This document shows, one piece after another, positions 21,606 to 45,690 of a DNA stretch of 64,000 bases. Position 1 is the stretch's first letter; every line of letters starts with the position of its first letter. The stretch comes from Candidula unifasciata (Eukaryota > Mollusca > Gastropoda > Stylommatophora > Geomitridae). The stretch spans positions 164,877-228,876 of the forward strand of contig CAJHNH020004668.1 of the NCBI GenBank assembly GCA_905116865.2. The letters are read 5' to 3'. Both the position numbers and the translations under genes were made by a program. Under the pieces are notes generated by a model. It did no database searches. It was not told where the DNA came from and saw only the letters and a program-made list of their open reading frames with translations.

Positions 21606-23180
21606 ATAATCACAAAAGCATGCTTACACACTGCAGGCACTAAAGGCTCTATTTTTTTCAAAAAAATATTTATTCAACATGAATTTTTTTATCATTATTT
21701 TAAAAGTTAACTGCTTGCAACCAATTATTTATTACAAGAAGGTTAATATCGATAACACAAATAAACATGATGTTATCCACTATAAAACCATATTGTGCAA
21801 CTCAACATATTTACAGCTAGCATTTTATGTCACCTTCACGCTGTTTGTAAACTGTCCCTGCATTATTTATTTGATGACCTAACCATTAGTCCAGCCATAT
21901 ACAAACATCCTTTAGTATCCTGCATTCAGACAGTTTTCAGAAACAGTAAACACGTTCCCGTGGCGTATTTAACAAACTGTTCTAACGCCCATATTTTTAA
22001 TAGACCAATCAAAACTCGATTGATAACTACAGCATACCACCTGGCGTCTTTACATCCCTGATTATTTCCTAATATCTACTTTAGGTTGGTATATCAGGTT
22101 AAATTTAGAAAAGAATATCTTTGAGAAAGCGAACCTAAGACTACCGAACCGAACGGCCAAAGTGTTATCAAATTGTTCTACTGTGGTTGATGTTATGAAG
22201 GGAACGGTTTTAATTTGTAGGCGGGACAGATACGTCGGTTTGATCTGAGTCGGGATGAAATTAAATTTCACAGGTATTAGACCCGGGCAAAATTTCAGAA
22301 GGTTTCTCACACATTCATTGTCGTGAAAAGACAGGGAGGTAAGTGTCACGAGTAGTTTTTTTTTTTTTTTTGGGCTGCCAGATGCAGCAACAACTGGATG
22401 CTGTGTCAACTGTGGATTCATGATTTAAAAGAAGGCAAAAACTGTGTACCGTCTCCACGTTAAAGGTTGGCTCCAGTGTATCCACACACGGAGAAGAGAG
22501 CTATATGAAGAAGTTGAAAGGATGGAGAGGACGTGGTGGGAGTTGCATGCAATAGCAAAGGATATGAGTGAGTACGCTGAGGGCCAGTTTCCCTCGTGGG
22601 GATGAGACGCAGAAAAAAATGTACCTGCTAATGTCTTTGGAAATATTATGTATTGAGGCCACAATCTGTTCCACCTGGCGACTGACCACAAGTCACGTAA
22701 TCGTGTGTGCATTTTTTTGTTATTGTTGTTGTTTTAACCGGTCACCGCAGATTTTGAACAATACGATTCAATATCCATGAAATTGTTGAACGCATTCACT
22801 GATCTCTAAGCCACATAGCCAAGCTGACTGATTAAATGTGGTCAAACACGGCAGTGATTTTTAACTTGTTTTGCCAACCCTCCCCGCCCCCCCCCCCTCC
22901 CCATTTTTTTCAATTTTTTTAATTATTGTTATTGAATCTATGGCAACATACCCTTACCCCCATCCCATCTGGAAAAACAATTTTAAAAGAGGTCCACACA
23001 AAAAATCCAAAGCACTGTTCACAAGAATTTGGAGAAAAACATCCCAAATAAAAAAAGTGTCAAAATATAAACCGTCACTGGGATTAGCTTGCAGGGGTAA
23101 AGAAAGCCAGACCATGTCAGCTTTAAAAACTAGTCGGTTCTGACACCATTGAAAAGATATTGAATTACGTAACCCTTCCC
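21606..23180. other. No recognisable gene
   Basis: The region is AT-rich at first, with a T run near 22358 and a C run near 22887. The - strand frame at 22062-22421 (119 codons) has no recognised domain. Nothing else was supported. Confidence 0.5.
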
Positions 23181-23184
23181 TTAC

Positions 23185-23700
23185 CCTTTCTTTATTGGTC
23201 TCCTCTTTTGACGATGTCACCTGTTTTGCTTCTTTTCTTATACGGGTGTGAGAGTTGGACTCTCTCTGTGGAAATGGAAAGGATGATTCGGACTTTCGAA
23301 TGTAAATGCTACAGACGCATTTTACGAATTAGTTATTTAGAACACAAAACTAATAAATATGTCAGAGACAAAATATACAAATTTACCAGACATCAGGAGC
23401 CTCTCTTTGCAGTTGTAAAACGGATCAAGTTAGCCTAATGGGGGGGGGGGGGGGCGTGGTGAGACATGATTCGATTGCAAAGACTGTACTTCAATGATCA
23501 TGGGGAGGGGGGGGGGGGGGTATGGGGTGGTAGTCGAAGTAGTGGAGGGAAAAGAAGAAACTGGAATGACAACATTGAGAACTGGAAAGGACTAAGTTAT
23601 CACACACTTATTCATCAAGCAAAAGACAGAGAAAGGTGGCGGGTTTTATGACCTAGTGCAATACACCTCCATGACCCTAATTGGTCAAGGGTTATGTTAT
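23185..23700 (+). pseudogene. LINE C-terminal tail split by two poly-G tracts
   Basis: The reading is YGCESWTLSVEMERMIRTFE, CYRRILRISYLEHKTNKYVR and QEPLFAVVKRIKLA. A run of 16 G follows, and the sequence resumes in another frame with VVRHDS and LAKTVLQ. A second G run then precedes SGGKRRNWNDNIENWKGLSY. The order matches the invertebrate LINE tail in which KLAWFGHVxRHDS and the glycine-rich GGRRRGRQRKxW are conserved. The G runs sit exactly at the Trp-Phe-Gly and Gly-Gly codons and cause the frameshifts. Confidence 0.82.
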
Positions 23701-24014
23701 GTTGTGTTATCTTATGTTGACGCTGTCTGTCTGTCTGCCCCCCCCCCCCCCCCTTTTTTCATTTTTTTCAAACACACACACACACACACTGTGTGAAAAA
23801 TTTCCACATACTTTTATTTTAATTTATCATTTATCATTGTGTCACTCCCTAACACCCCCCCCCCCCACCCCTCACTTTTACACTCAGGGTGGTCCGCTTA
23901 TCAATTCCTACGCCACTATGAAAACACACATACACACATACACGCACACACATATATTTTTATTTATACACAATGCGAGTTCTTTACTTTCTAAACAGAA
24001 CCATAAATAAAAGA

Positions 24015-36264
<12,250 letters not shown>

Positions 36265-36403
36265 TACTGCCGCAGTAGCCACCAGTACATGCATTCAGTC
36301 GACCGTGGATCTGTTCAAACCACAGCGACCCTATCGTACACTAAACATGCAGTCAGTCAACCAATGTTGGCTGTGTCCCTTTAGTAGATGTTGACTATGT
36401 TTC

Positions 36404-36409
36404 AATAAA
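36404..36409 (+). terminator. Polyadenylation signal of the CAP gene
   Basis: AATAAA in ttcaataaagactgg, 140 bases after the CAP stop codon. No competing signal was seen between the stop and this site. Confidence 0.7.
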
Positions 36410-36439
36410 GACTGGAAGGTATATTGTAATGTTACCTCT

Positions 36440-36725
36440 TGTTATTTTACCCGTGTGGGTTCCTGGGTCCTGACGGAGGAGGGGAGGGGTGGAAAAGAAA
36501 CCTTGCACCCCTCTATCTACCACAAGCATGTCGTAAAAGCTGACTAAGCATGTGTATTTCGTTCGAAGTCTGAGTGCATCTGGCTGAAAGCGAGAGGCCA
36601 ACAGATTGCACACAAATCTGTTAATGTGTAAAACGAATGTGCACGCAAAACTCAAGTTCTGGAACAATACTGAAGTCCCGACGTGGACCAACAACCACAA
36701 TTTTCTGACGGAGCTTTTCAGCTGG
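36440..36725 (-). repeat. Repeat family B copy, reverse orientation
   Basis: gtcctgacggaggaggggag, cacaagcatgtcgtaaaag, gagtgcatctggctg, acgaatgtgcacgc and tcagctggtgaagg are the reverse of the family B order. A G run (36737-36752) abuts its 5' end. Confidence 0.8.
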
Positions 36726-36754
36726 TGAAGGAAAAAGGGGGGGGGGGGGGGGAT

Positions 36755-37015
36755 CTGTCTGAGCAACAGTCTTTCAATCACCATTTCTGCTTAAAGGTAG
36801 TATATTGTCTGTCTAAGCAACAGTCTTTCAATCACCATTTCTGCCTAAAGGCGTTAGATTGTCTGAGCAACAGTCTTTCAATCACCCTTTCTGCCTAAAG
36901 GCGTTAGATTGTCTGAGCCACAGTCTTTCAATCACCATTTCGGCTTAAAGGCAGTAGACTGTCTGTCAGAGTAACAGTCTTTAAATCACCATTTCTGCTT
37001 AAAAGGAGTAGATTG
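36755..37015. repeat. 50/54-bp tandem repeat, five copies
   Basis: The phrase caacagtctttcaatcacc recurs at 36764, 36818, 36868, 36918 and 36972 (the last two with one change each). Intervals alternate 54, 50, 50, 54, depending on a duplicated gtct. Confidence 0.93.
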
Positions 37016-37124
37016 TCTAAATGTTGGACCAGGATGGTGAAGGGGCCTCTAACTTTACAAGTTAGTTTCTCTTATCGGGCTAGAACTTCACGCTGATGCA
37101 TAAGAAAAACAAAACACACGCCGT

Positions 37125-37300
37125 ATGTAAACTGCTTTGTGCGTTTTTACGTAATGCTGGGGTGCCGAGTTTGATCTCAGCCGCTGGCGGTTTCGTAACA
37201 GACCGCCTTGCGTTGTTCCTGAGTGGTATCGAGAGTCGATTGTTAAGTAGGCAGTGGCAAACTACTGAACGTAAAATGTGCACAGAAAAACCACAACAGC
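37125..37300 (+). mobile_element. SINE-E copy
   Basis: acgtaatgctggggtgccga, tttgatctcagccgctgg, gttcctgagtggtatcg and gtaggcagtggcaaactact parallel SINE-E in forward orientation. The B box has decayed to gagtttgatctc. Confidence 0.68.
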
Positions 37301-37446
37301 TCGGACATTTCACAACTGGTGCTTTCACACTTTAACAAATATGTTGAAAACTCCTGTATTAAAAACGTGAATTTTTACTTTTTGCCTTAGATCTCTCTCG
37401 TAATTATGATTTTATAATTCACAATAGCACGGCTGCTGCTATTTTC

Positions 37447-38237
37447 TTGAAGCGCGAATTTCTTTCATCTTTGACTGATAGGAATCGTCGCCGGAGCTAC
37501 AGAGCACGTGCTCTGTGCTTGACACATTATTCAGCAGTTAGTGAAGAGGGAGTGAGGAGGAGACGACGAGGGAATGGGGAGAGAAGAAGACATAGAAATA
37601 GGAGGGCGGGTGCTAGGAGAACAAGACGAAAAGCGGAGAAATTGGGCTTTAATCATGTAAGAGTAGGATACTGGAACTGTCGGAGTGCTAGGCAGAGAGG
37701 TCCTGTACTGGAGAGGTTAATTTGTGATTTCCATGTCATCATGCTCCAGGAGCTAAATGCAGACAGATATCGTTGCCCTGGGTACGTCAGTTATATAAAC
37801 CCTGTTGGACTGGAGAGACATTGACAGAGTCTGGTGGTGAAGGAGGGAGTGAAGCATGTGGTGCTTGACTTGAGCCAGTGGAACCACAGCGGACGAGAGG
37901 TTCAATGGATACAGGTGGAGATTGGTGGTTGGAACCTCATAAATATATACGCCACCGTAGACTGTTTTGTCAGAAGTGAACAATGGGGGTGGCTCAAGAA
38001 ATTGGAGGAGTTACCAGGTGATAGGTTACTCGTATGTGGGGATTTCAAGCGAGGAACAGAGAATTGGACAGCAGTGGAGAAAACCGACAGAGAATTGCTC
38101 TTGCAGAGGCCATGGTTGACTCCGATATGGTCTGCATCAATGATGGGAGGAGCACTAGAATGGCAATGAGGTCTGGAGATGCAGACAAAGCCATTGACTT
38201 GACATTTGTCTCTCAGTCGTCGGTTTTAGATGTTTAA
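37447..38237 (+). pseudogene. APE endonuclease half of a LINE
   Basis: A basic N-terminal stretch (RRRRRGNGERRRHRNRR) precedes VGYWNCRSARQRGPVLERL and VIMLQELNADRYRCPGY, the N and E motifs of the AP-like endonuclease. A TGA interrupts after GLERH, and the frame resumes with VKEGVKHVVLDLSQW and RLLVCGDF. A frameshift near 38050-38080 leads to GENRQRIALAEAM, DKAIDLTFVS and (beyond 38237) NDHGSDHLPCSVL. The GDF and SDH motifs are the remaining catalytic landmarks. Inactive through one stop and at least one frameshift. Confidence 0.83.
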
Positions 38238-38612
38238 TCGACTGTCCTGAATGACCATGGGAGTGATCACCTACCATGTTCAGTCTTGATTTCTAAACGC
38301 AGTAAGGTTAAGGTTGGGAGAGCACGCAAGACCTTCCGGTATAAGTGGACCAAGAATCTACTTGGACGCCTCCGACAGGAAGCATGCAACAGAACTGCCA
38401 GAGCTAATTTTCTTCAGCCCCCATGGTGGACTCCAGAAGTAGAACATGCGTAGAAAGCGAGGAGAGCCGCAGTGAAGCAGTTAAAGAAAGTACGACAGAC
38501 ACCCTCAAGCTCACGAGAGGAAGTGGAGATGGCGGAGAATGTGAAAAAAGAAAAGGTTTAGGTTTTCAAGCGATGTGCTGCACAGGCCAAAAGAGCAAAT
38601 TGGGAAACTTTT

Positions 38613-39590
38613 GTGAATGATATGGGAGGCGATAAAACATTGGGGAAATTCTGGAAAATGCAAAGACAGATGCAAAGAAAAGATCGGCCTATGACAGTCG
38701 AAACAATTTGTAGAAACGATGGTGTGCTTGTGACAACAGACAAGGAGAAAGGGGAGGCTTTTCTCCATAGGTTTATAGCTCAGACAGATCATAATGATGT
38801 AGACATCGGGGATGCAGTTAGAAAGGAGTTAGCTGGCACCTTGAAGAATATGCATTATGAAGACATGATACAAGTGGAAGATATCAAACAAATATGGAAA
38901 AAAGCAAAAGACACTGCACCAGGGCCTGATAGTGTCAGGTATGGTCACATGAAGGCTTTGAGCGATGTAGACCTGGCAGAAATGGTCGACTGTTTCAACC
39001 AGAGCATTAAGACAGCATCAGTACCGCAGAACTGGGTGCACAGCTATCTAATCCCACTACCAAAACTTTTTAAAGATCATTCTAAGCTCAATAGCTCCAG
39101 AATCATCACCTTACAAAACACATTTGGGAAGGTCTTGGAGAAGATAGTTGCTGTAAAGCTGCAAACATTTTTGGAAAGGGGGAGGCTTCTCCCAAGTGGT
39201 CTGGAAAGCTATAGGCCAGGAAAGGACACTTGGGCCAATGCGGCCACTTTTGCTTTTGACGTCTATGAAGGCTTCCAGAGCAGACAGGAATCTAGGGCAG
39301 TAGCACTGGATCTCGAGGATGCTTATAACAGAGTGAGATACGACATCTTAATGACTGCACTGAGGGAGAAGGAAGTCAGTCCATGGCTAGTGAATTGGGT
39401 TGCAGCTGTCCTGTATTCACGTCGGGTTGCTCTCCGACTGGGCTCATGGACCTCAGAACCATGCACTTTGGCCCCATGACTGCCACAGGGATCCGCCATC
39501 TCGCATGTGCTCTTTAACGTGTATACGAGCAAGATTACAAGGAGTTGGAAGGATACTGACTTTTGCGGATGATATACTAGTAAAAGTATC
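38613..39590 (+). pseudogene. Reverse transcriptase half of the APE-type LINE
   Basis: An open stretch of 288 codons (to 39479) includes AKDTAPGPDSVRYGHMKAL, WVHSYLIPLPK, SSRIITLQNTFGKVLEKIVA and motif A RAVALDLEDAYNRVRYDIL. After a stop, motif B follows as PQGSAISHVLFNVYTSK. In another frame motif C is GRILTFADDILV. Just past the catalytic FADD the LINE ends and element C begins. The family is an I/Jockey-group LINE by motif style; no RNase H remains here. Confidence 0.85.
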
Positions 39591-39725
39591 ACTCGTGGAG
39601 AGGTCTCAGAAACCGAGTTCAGCCATTAGACCATATTTATGTTGGGGCTATATTGCGGCCGCTGGCGAAAGCCAGGGTGGGGCTTCAAAATAACGAAAAA
39701 TTGCAATCTCACAAGGAGACGACAG
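39590..39725 (+). mobile_element. Truncated element C fused to the LINE reverse transcriptase
   Basis: The sequence enters element C in its middle (tggagaggtctcagaaaccg). It then follows gccattagaccatatttatg, tatattgcggccgctgg and ggggcttcaaaataac to its end. The 5' half of element C is missing. Confidence 0.8.
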
Positions 39726-40282
39726 GACAGTGTTGTTCATGTTGGAGAAGTGTTCATCACATAGCAATTATAATGGGGAACAACAACACGGTAACAAATG
39801 TACCTAAGGTTTGATCGATCGATCAGTTTATCCGCTTTGGGTTGTTACTTACAGGTTTTTCATACCATCCTGAGATTTTAAAAATATCAGTCTGGACGGC
39901 AGACCAACACGGCAGATCCCGGATACCTCGTTCAACCTTTAGAGAAGTTATAAATAGGGCAACTGTAACGGCAACACAGTTTTGAATGTTGTATTATGCG
40001 GAGGACGTTCAGGGTATGTGAAAGTCTGTCAAAGGGAAATAACAGTCCCAAATGTTTCCAATTTTCAGAGTATTGTCCCCTTCAATGACAAAATTGTTTT
40101 TGCTTGAAGTGAAGCAGAAAACCGTAATCGTAAGAATGAATTCAGAATCAATCAATAATCGACATAATTGCACTCAGGACAATCCCTCACGTGCTCTGTC
40201 TCCTTCCTCAAAGCCAACCAAGAGTCGACACGCTAATAGTACCAGTTGCAACCTGATTGAAAGTCCCCCTATCTGTTATCTG
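39726..40282. other. No recognisable gene
   Basis: No domain, repeat copy or RNA gene was recognised. The open frame at 40052-40300 lacks coding support. Confidence 0.5.
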
Positions 40283-40555
40283 AGAGCCGCCGCAGTGTAG
40301 CGGCTAGACGTTCGTCCGTGGCTCCAAAGGTCCTGGGTTCTGGTCCAGTCGGAGCAGGACTCTTCTCAGAAATGACCTTGGCTCTCAGGTCGACCCGACC
40401 TTGAATGTATACGAGGTACATTTATTGAAAGTAAAGGCGGCTGGGGTATTGCTGACCACATGACCATTTGAAAACCCACAGGTCTTTTTAATATAGGTCT
40501 AGCCCTACATGCCAAATACGCCTAAAGGCGTGGAAAAGGGTCATTTCCTTTACTA
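40283..40555 (+). mobile_element. SINE-A, full length
   Basis: The head gccgccgcagtgtagcggct is followed by a B-box-like ctgggttctggtcc, the body (ctctcaggtcgacccgacct, agtaaaggcggctgg, gctgaccacatgacc) and the tail (tataggtctagccctacatg, cgcctaaaggcgtgg). This is one of the best templates for the family. Confidence 0.85.
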
Positions 40556-40566
40556 TGTGTTATCTT

Positions 40567-41271
40567 CTAGAACCCCTGCTGACTGGTGTTAAATTGTCTT
40601 ACAATGTGTGGATTGTCTAGCTGTTTCACTGCACTATCAATTTGTTCCCAGAGAGCCTTCACGCCGCCCGCTTTATTAGAAAGTAGCTCACCGCTCAGAA
40701 GAGCTGGCGGCAACCAATCTATGAGCCTGTTTGTTACCTCGCACACATGTATAACCTGGATAGAAAATCCGTGATACGCTCCTGATATGAGTCCTACTAA
40801 ATGATACACGCCATTCTACGCGCAGACGCCAGGGTTAATGTTTCAAAGCATTCTCTGCGAGTCCATTACAACTGCAAAATTTCGGACTGTACTACTCTCA
40901 AGCCATCGTAAAAAACTACAGTTACTGCCTCCACCTCCATTCTCATATTTGATGTTGTGACGTTGTATCGCCCCGACACTTCGATGAGGTACAAGGTGGA
41001 GGAGAAGAAGAAGGTGTTGTACGCGAAGCTCTCTGTTTTCAAGCATTGTCCATTCACTTTTGTAATAAACCCCCAAGCACTGTTTTATACCTCTCACTAT
41101 AGACCTCTCTGTACATTTAATGATGCCACCTGGGAGATAATTTTTATTAATCAGCTCTTGCACCGTTGCCTCTGTTTTACAAGCTATCCATTCCCGGCAT
41201 CCTAGGTTCAAAGTAACTATAACTCTGTAAGTCTTTGTTGCTGGGAGGCACTGTAACCGATTCCCAACCAT
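40567..41271 (-). pseudogene. RNase H-containing LINE remnant
   Basis: The - strand contains SGRYNVTTSNMRMEVEAVTV and, after frameshifts, FLRWLESS and AVVMDSQRML. This matches NDTTTSSMRMEVETVTSALR in the RNase H LINE at 60849. The region down to 40567 includes SNKAGGVKALWEQIDSAVKQ, comparable to the post-RNase H segment KADVVKALWVQATESVEKED. Multiple frameshifts. A short related piece occurs near 56035-56095. Confidence 0.65.
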
Positions 41272-42419
41272 GCGCTGTTATGTCAGAAATGCAAACATTT
41301 CTTATAGTGACTTCCGCTTTTGCCATCTGAGAGCACCCTCTTTTCATCCGATGTTCCTTGCTAGTCCTCAATACCGCATGCAGAAGGTGTTCCCTGTCCG
41401 TTGCGACTTCAATCAACACAAGGTCAACAGTAACTGAGGTTTTGAATGAAACCGTTTTCACTGGAACCACACACAGAGTTTTTCTCCTCCGTTTATACAG
41501 ATGATGTCTTCAGTTTCTCATAAGGTTAATCAATTCTGAAATTGAGTGCATTTGTGTTTGTAATAATACTTTATATTATTTTGTCTGTTTATTTATGAAT
41601 ACATTAGGTTGTATTAACGTTTTCCGACCCATAAAGAGAATGACTTCCCTTTCTATTCGTACCTCGTCGTGTCGCAAGGTCTGCCCTATGTTAGGTGGGG
41701 GGTGGGGGGGGGGTGCATGCTTAGTGAGCGGCATCGTATTTTACTTGTCGTTGTCAGCGGCCGGCGATATTGTGTGTTCTATATTCCACGATGTGAGCGC
41801 TTTTAGCGGCGCCAAAACCACAATCCCCTACCCCGCGGACTTAGCCTACGTCCCACGACTGCATGCGGACTACGTCTCGCGACTGCTTGCAGTGTAAGAA
41901 GAAACTCCACAGGGGAGCATGTACAGCAGGAGTCTACCAATCATCAGTAGAAGTAATCTCTCGTCGACAAATGTTCCGGTCCACGAATTCCTAGACATTT
42001 TCAGCAAGTGGGCCCGCCTGAGTTCATGAGGCTCACGGTTGGTTTCTCCTGCTGCACGTAATACCGGTTATTATTCGGACAGGAACAACACGAATTTGTG
42101 ACTTCGCAAAAGACACTGTGAGATAAGAAGTCGTTGCGGTAGCATAATTAAAGCAGTCTGCATACCTGGACGACCGAGTGGCAAGCTTACGTTTTGATTT
42201 ACCAGACACATGTTAGACTTTGTTGTCAGGTGGCAGAGGGACACAGGCAGACAATTCGGACACGATGGACTTTAAATGATAAGACATTCTTTTCCACTAG
42301 ACACCCACACCAGCTCACCGAAGCCCGTCCCCCACGACGTTCCGTAGTGTCCAGAGCCAGCTCGAGGCCCTCTCAGCAACCTCGCCCAGTCGTTTAAGTG
42401 TCCGTTTGCGTTCATTACC

Positions 42420-42740
42420 TCATAAGCCTAGTTGTTTAATCACATTGTAGAGTGAAGTGGAAACGAGACCTCTTGCGCCTACTTCGACGGCGAATATTCT
42501 TACTGTGTACGCTTTGTCTCTTCTCAGACCGCCGGCTGCTAAGTCACTGTATTTCTCGAGCTTATACATCTGGCTTTCGTCCATTTGCGACTCATACGAC
42601 ACGGTAAGCTCAATCAGGATGAGCTGCCGTTTCTCCGCAGAGTCGAGAACTATGTCAGGTCGCAGACCGTTCTTTCAAATTAACTCAGGGTACTTTTCAT
42701 GGTCAGGCAGGTCAACCGCCAGTCCCTCGCACAGTCTAGC
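42420..42740 (-). pseudogene. Restriction-like endonuclease domain of LINE B
   Basis: The - strand reads LRPDIVLDSAEKRQ, LILIELTVSYESQMDE and KLEKYSDLA, then VRIFAVEVGARGLVSTSLY. The RPD...ELT pair is intact, unlike LINE A2. The upstream part is frameshifted relative to the zinc knuckle. Confidence 0.78.
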
Positions 42741-42864
42741 ATATGCGACCTTTGTTGAATTTACCTGTGTGAATCTGCCCAGTCTTAAGGAAGCGTATGG
42801 GGACGACAGTAGGACTGGCCCTTGCATTGGCCCTCATCCTAGCTTAGTCCACAACGGCAGCTAA

Positions 42865-43610
42865 CTAAGTATATCTGCCTTGACTTAGGGCTTTACCGCA
42901 CGTGGAAAGAACGTGCTCGAGCGTTTGTTTAGCTCTGCACAGCGGGCATGTCGGGTCGTTAGTCGCACTCCACTTGACCATGTTGACACCAGACGGTAAT
43001 ACATCAAAGGCAGAACGAACGATGAAGCTCAGTCGCAGCGGGGTCATTCGCCAGATCTTACCCCATGTGAGTACTCTTGGCAAGGCGCTCTCCAGGCTGA
43101 TCCAATGGCCCTGCTGCGACTGTTGGGCTGCTTTCTGAACCCTAACTTCGTTTTCGTTGTTCCTTATTTGCTGTATCACCATGTCTCGGCGTTCTTTGGC
43201 TGTGACTTTGGACCACCAACTGACTTTCCCGTGACCTAGGCCTCGACGGTCGGTTTGAGTGTAACCCATAATTCCCTTAATTTTAGTGCATTCTGGGCAG
43301 ATTCGATCGCATCTAGGACCTTCCACTTCACGCCAGTCTTTAGAGCGGGCTGGACAGAGGTGACATTTGGGTCTGAAGACTCGCGCAAGAGCATGGTGAG
43401 CCTGACTTTGCCGACTTTAAACTCTTCGGTTATTGATTTGAACGGGAGTACCAGCTTAGCCTGCCTACAATACAGAGCCACATCAGTCAGACAAGGCGGT
43501 ACACCAATCCACTTCCTCATGGATGTGTTGATTTTTCGCTCCATCGTCTCCACTGCAGTCATCGACACTTCGTAGACTAGCAGAGGCCAGAGGAGCTTTG
43601 GAATCAACAT
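42865..43610 (-). pseudogene. LINE B thumb region and zinc knuckle
   Basis: Two overlapping frames encode KLLWPLLVYEVSMTAVETME, the extra segment NVTSVQPALKTGVKW absent from A2, then GYTQTDRRGLGHGKVSWWSK and DPTCPLCRAKQTLEHVLSTC. The knuckle is complete here (C-x2-C-x7-H-x4-C). The frames shift near 43270. Confidence 0.8.
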
Positions 43611-43622
43611 GAATTGGAGACA

Positions 43623-44211
43623 CTAGAACTTGAACTTCCCGATCATCCTGCTTTGCTCGATCGCGAGCAGACCTGTAACCAGTGACTCGTGTATTCGCCG
43701 GACCTCCGCTCTATCAGATAACTTCGAATCGTAAGCGCGACCTAGGCTCCTCACCGGTTTCTCTAGAACCGTGAGGATTCGATTCCTTGCCACCGTAAAA
43801 CTGATTGCTGCTACCTTACCTTTTAGGATAGACAGACTCCTCGACTTCTGCAGTTTTAATAGCATACCGTTCCTTTCGACCACATCATATAATCTTTTCA
43901 AAATCGTGCGAGCAGATTCCTCACTGCCCGAGATTATAGTCGTGTCATCCATAAATGCACGTAGTGGCGGCATCCAGTGGTACCCAATTTGAAGGTCTTG
44001 TCCGTAGCCGGCCGCCCCGTCTAACATGACCTGCATGGCCATAACAAACAGTATAGGTGAGATCGTAAGCGCAAAGCGAACTTGGAGAAAAATATCGCTC
44101 GATCATTTCGTTGATCTGTGTCGGTACGTGGAACATGCGAAGGGCCTGCCACAGTAGCCTATGGGGAACTGCCCCATAGGCATTGGCGAGGTCCAGCCAT
44201 ATAACGTGCAA
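43623..44211 (-). pseudogene. LINE B reverse transcriptase, motifs A and C
   Basis: Motif A is LHVIWLDLANAYGAVPH and motif C is RAFMDDTTIIS (about 43935-43962). The stretch encoding motif B in A2 (61 bases between gatcgta and agcgcaaagcg) is deleted, which joins the two frames out of phase. Confidence 0.83.
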
Positions 44212-44247
44212 TTCGGTTCTCTCATGCTTGGCCCTCTGAATAGACTC

Positions 44248-45183
44248 TCAGATCATGGTCACGTATTCAAGGCACTCAGGGACGCCCGGGATTCCACCTT
44301 TCTGAACACTCGTATCGATGTACTTGTTCGCCATCAAATACTGTGTGAGTCGGCGAGCCATAACCGAGTAGAATATTTTACCCTCAGCGCTCAACAGCGA
44401 AATAAGCCTGAATTGGGGAAGACTCTTCGAGTCTTGCTCTTTGGGAATGTAGACCCCGTTGGCCTGTTGCCACTCCGGACAAATGTGTTTTCGGCTCCAC
44501 GCTAACCTCAGTAAACGGTGAAGCATTCGTAGGACTTTCGGACAACGCTTGTACAGAACATACGGCACACTATTCGGACATGGGGCAGATTTGCCACTAG
44601 CTCTTTTCACAACTTCCTCCACCTCAGACCAAGAGGGAGGTATCACTTTAAATGATACCTTCGGCAACTCAGACTGCTTAAGGCCGCTAAGGATCTCTAG
44701 ATTGTTATCGAGAGGGTCATTCCTCTCCTTGTCAGAGTACATTTTGCGTAAATGTGACTCAAGCTCTTCTTTACTGACAACCAGAGTCCCAGACTTCGGT
44801 TGCTCGAATAGACCTCGGGCGAACTGGAACGGGTCCCTAAAGAATTTCTCTCGCTCCTTTTTGGTTCTCCTTCTGTTGTTACAGAAACGCTCCGCGCGAC
44901 AGAGGGCACTGTGTCTGTTTCTTAGATGCAACCAGACTTCATGCAGCTCCTCCCGTTCGTTGCCTGCAGCGGCTTTGAACCGTTTTCTGAGTGCGTTCTT
45001 GTCTGCCCGGCTTTTCAGAATGTCCCTCTGTCTCCTGTTTGTATTCTGCTTGACGCCCGGCGGCGCCTTTTGGACTGTCCCGAACTCGCGGGAACAGTGC
45101 TCGTATATTACATTACCAAACTTTGTAAGCTTATCACCAAACGACTTCTTCTTTAAATCATGATTTACGTCCCACGACTGCAT
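44248..45183 (-). pseudogene. LINE B N-terminal region to RT fingers
   Basis: 311 codons from MQSWDVNHDLKKK through the basic region (CNNRRRTKKEREKFF), GKSAPCPNSVPYVLYKRC, SLPQFRLISLLSAEGKIFYS and GIPGVPECLEYVTMI, then TGA where A2 has TGG. Motif A continues in the same frame at 44211. This is the longest retrotransposon frame in the window. It starts in the 24-bp flanking motif, so the native start is uncertain. Confidence 0.82.
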
Positions 45184-45499
45184 GCAGCCTACGTCCCGCG
45201 ACTGTTTGCAGCGTATATTATAGGCTGCATGCAGTCGTTGAACGTAGGCTGCACTCTCTCGTGGGGCTCAGCTTAGGATTTGGCCTTTTGGGGTCAGTTC
45301 TATATGTCGTGGGGCCGTTAAAAGAACTCACATTGTGGAATATAGAACATTTGGTGACAGCCATAAATCCCCATACTCACTACTCCTTCTCTTTATCGTC
45401 GGTAGATGGACGAACAACCAGAACTTTTCGCTAGAATTTACAGCCTGTTAACGTGGAAGAAGAAAATGTCTTTTTTTTTTTAGTGTTCATCGCTTGTAA

Positions 45500-45690
45500 A
45501 CTTCGGCAGAAAGTTATGGTTGTTAGTCCACTTCTGGACAGTAGACTTGTTCCAGAACTTGAATTTCAGCTTGCACATGTGTTTTACAGATCTGGCTTAC
45601 TTTTATGCGGGCTGTGGCTCCTCACTTGACATCCCTAATTGGACGCCTTTTACGACACACTTTTTAGAGCAGCAGTGGATCCACCCCCCC
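45500..45690 (+). repeat. Repeat family B copy in duplicated segment B
   Basis: Counterpart of the copy at 19600-19790, with the same internal order and a C run at the right end. Confidence 0.75.

Larger units (their letters stand above)
41890..45183 (-). mobile_element. RLE-type non-LTR retrotransposon B (R2/NeSL/Hero-like)
   Basis: In transcription order: an N-terminal basic region, reverse transcriptase, thumb, CPLC...H...C knuckle, endonuclease and a 3' untranslated region ending near 41897. It matches LINE A1 where A1 survives, so A1 and B are the duplicated pair. A W-to-stop change at 44248-44250, a 61-base deletion that removes motif B, and further frameshifts inactivate it. Its endonuclease still has the catalytic Glu (QLILIELTV). 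Confidence 0.87.

Noticed and set aside
22062..22421. 119-codon - strand frame as a host gene
   Set aside because: No recognisable domain, signal peptide or splice context; starts next to a T run.
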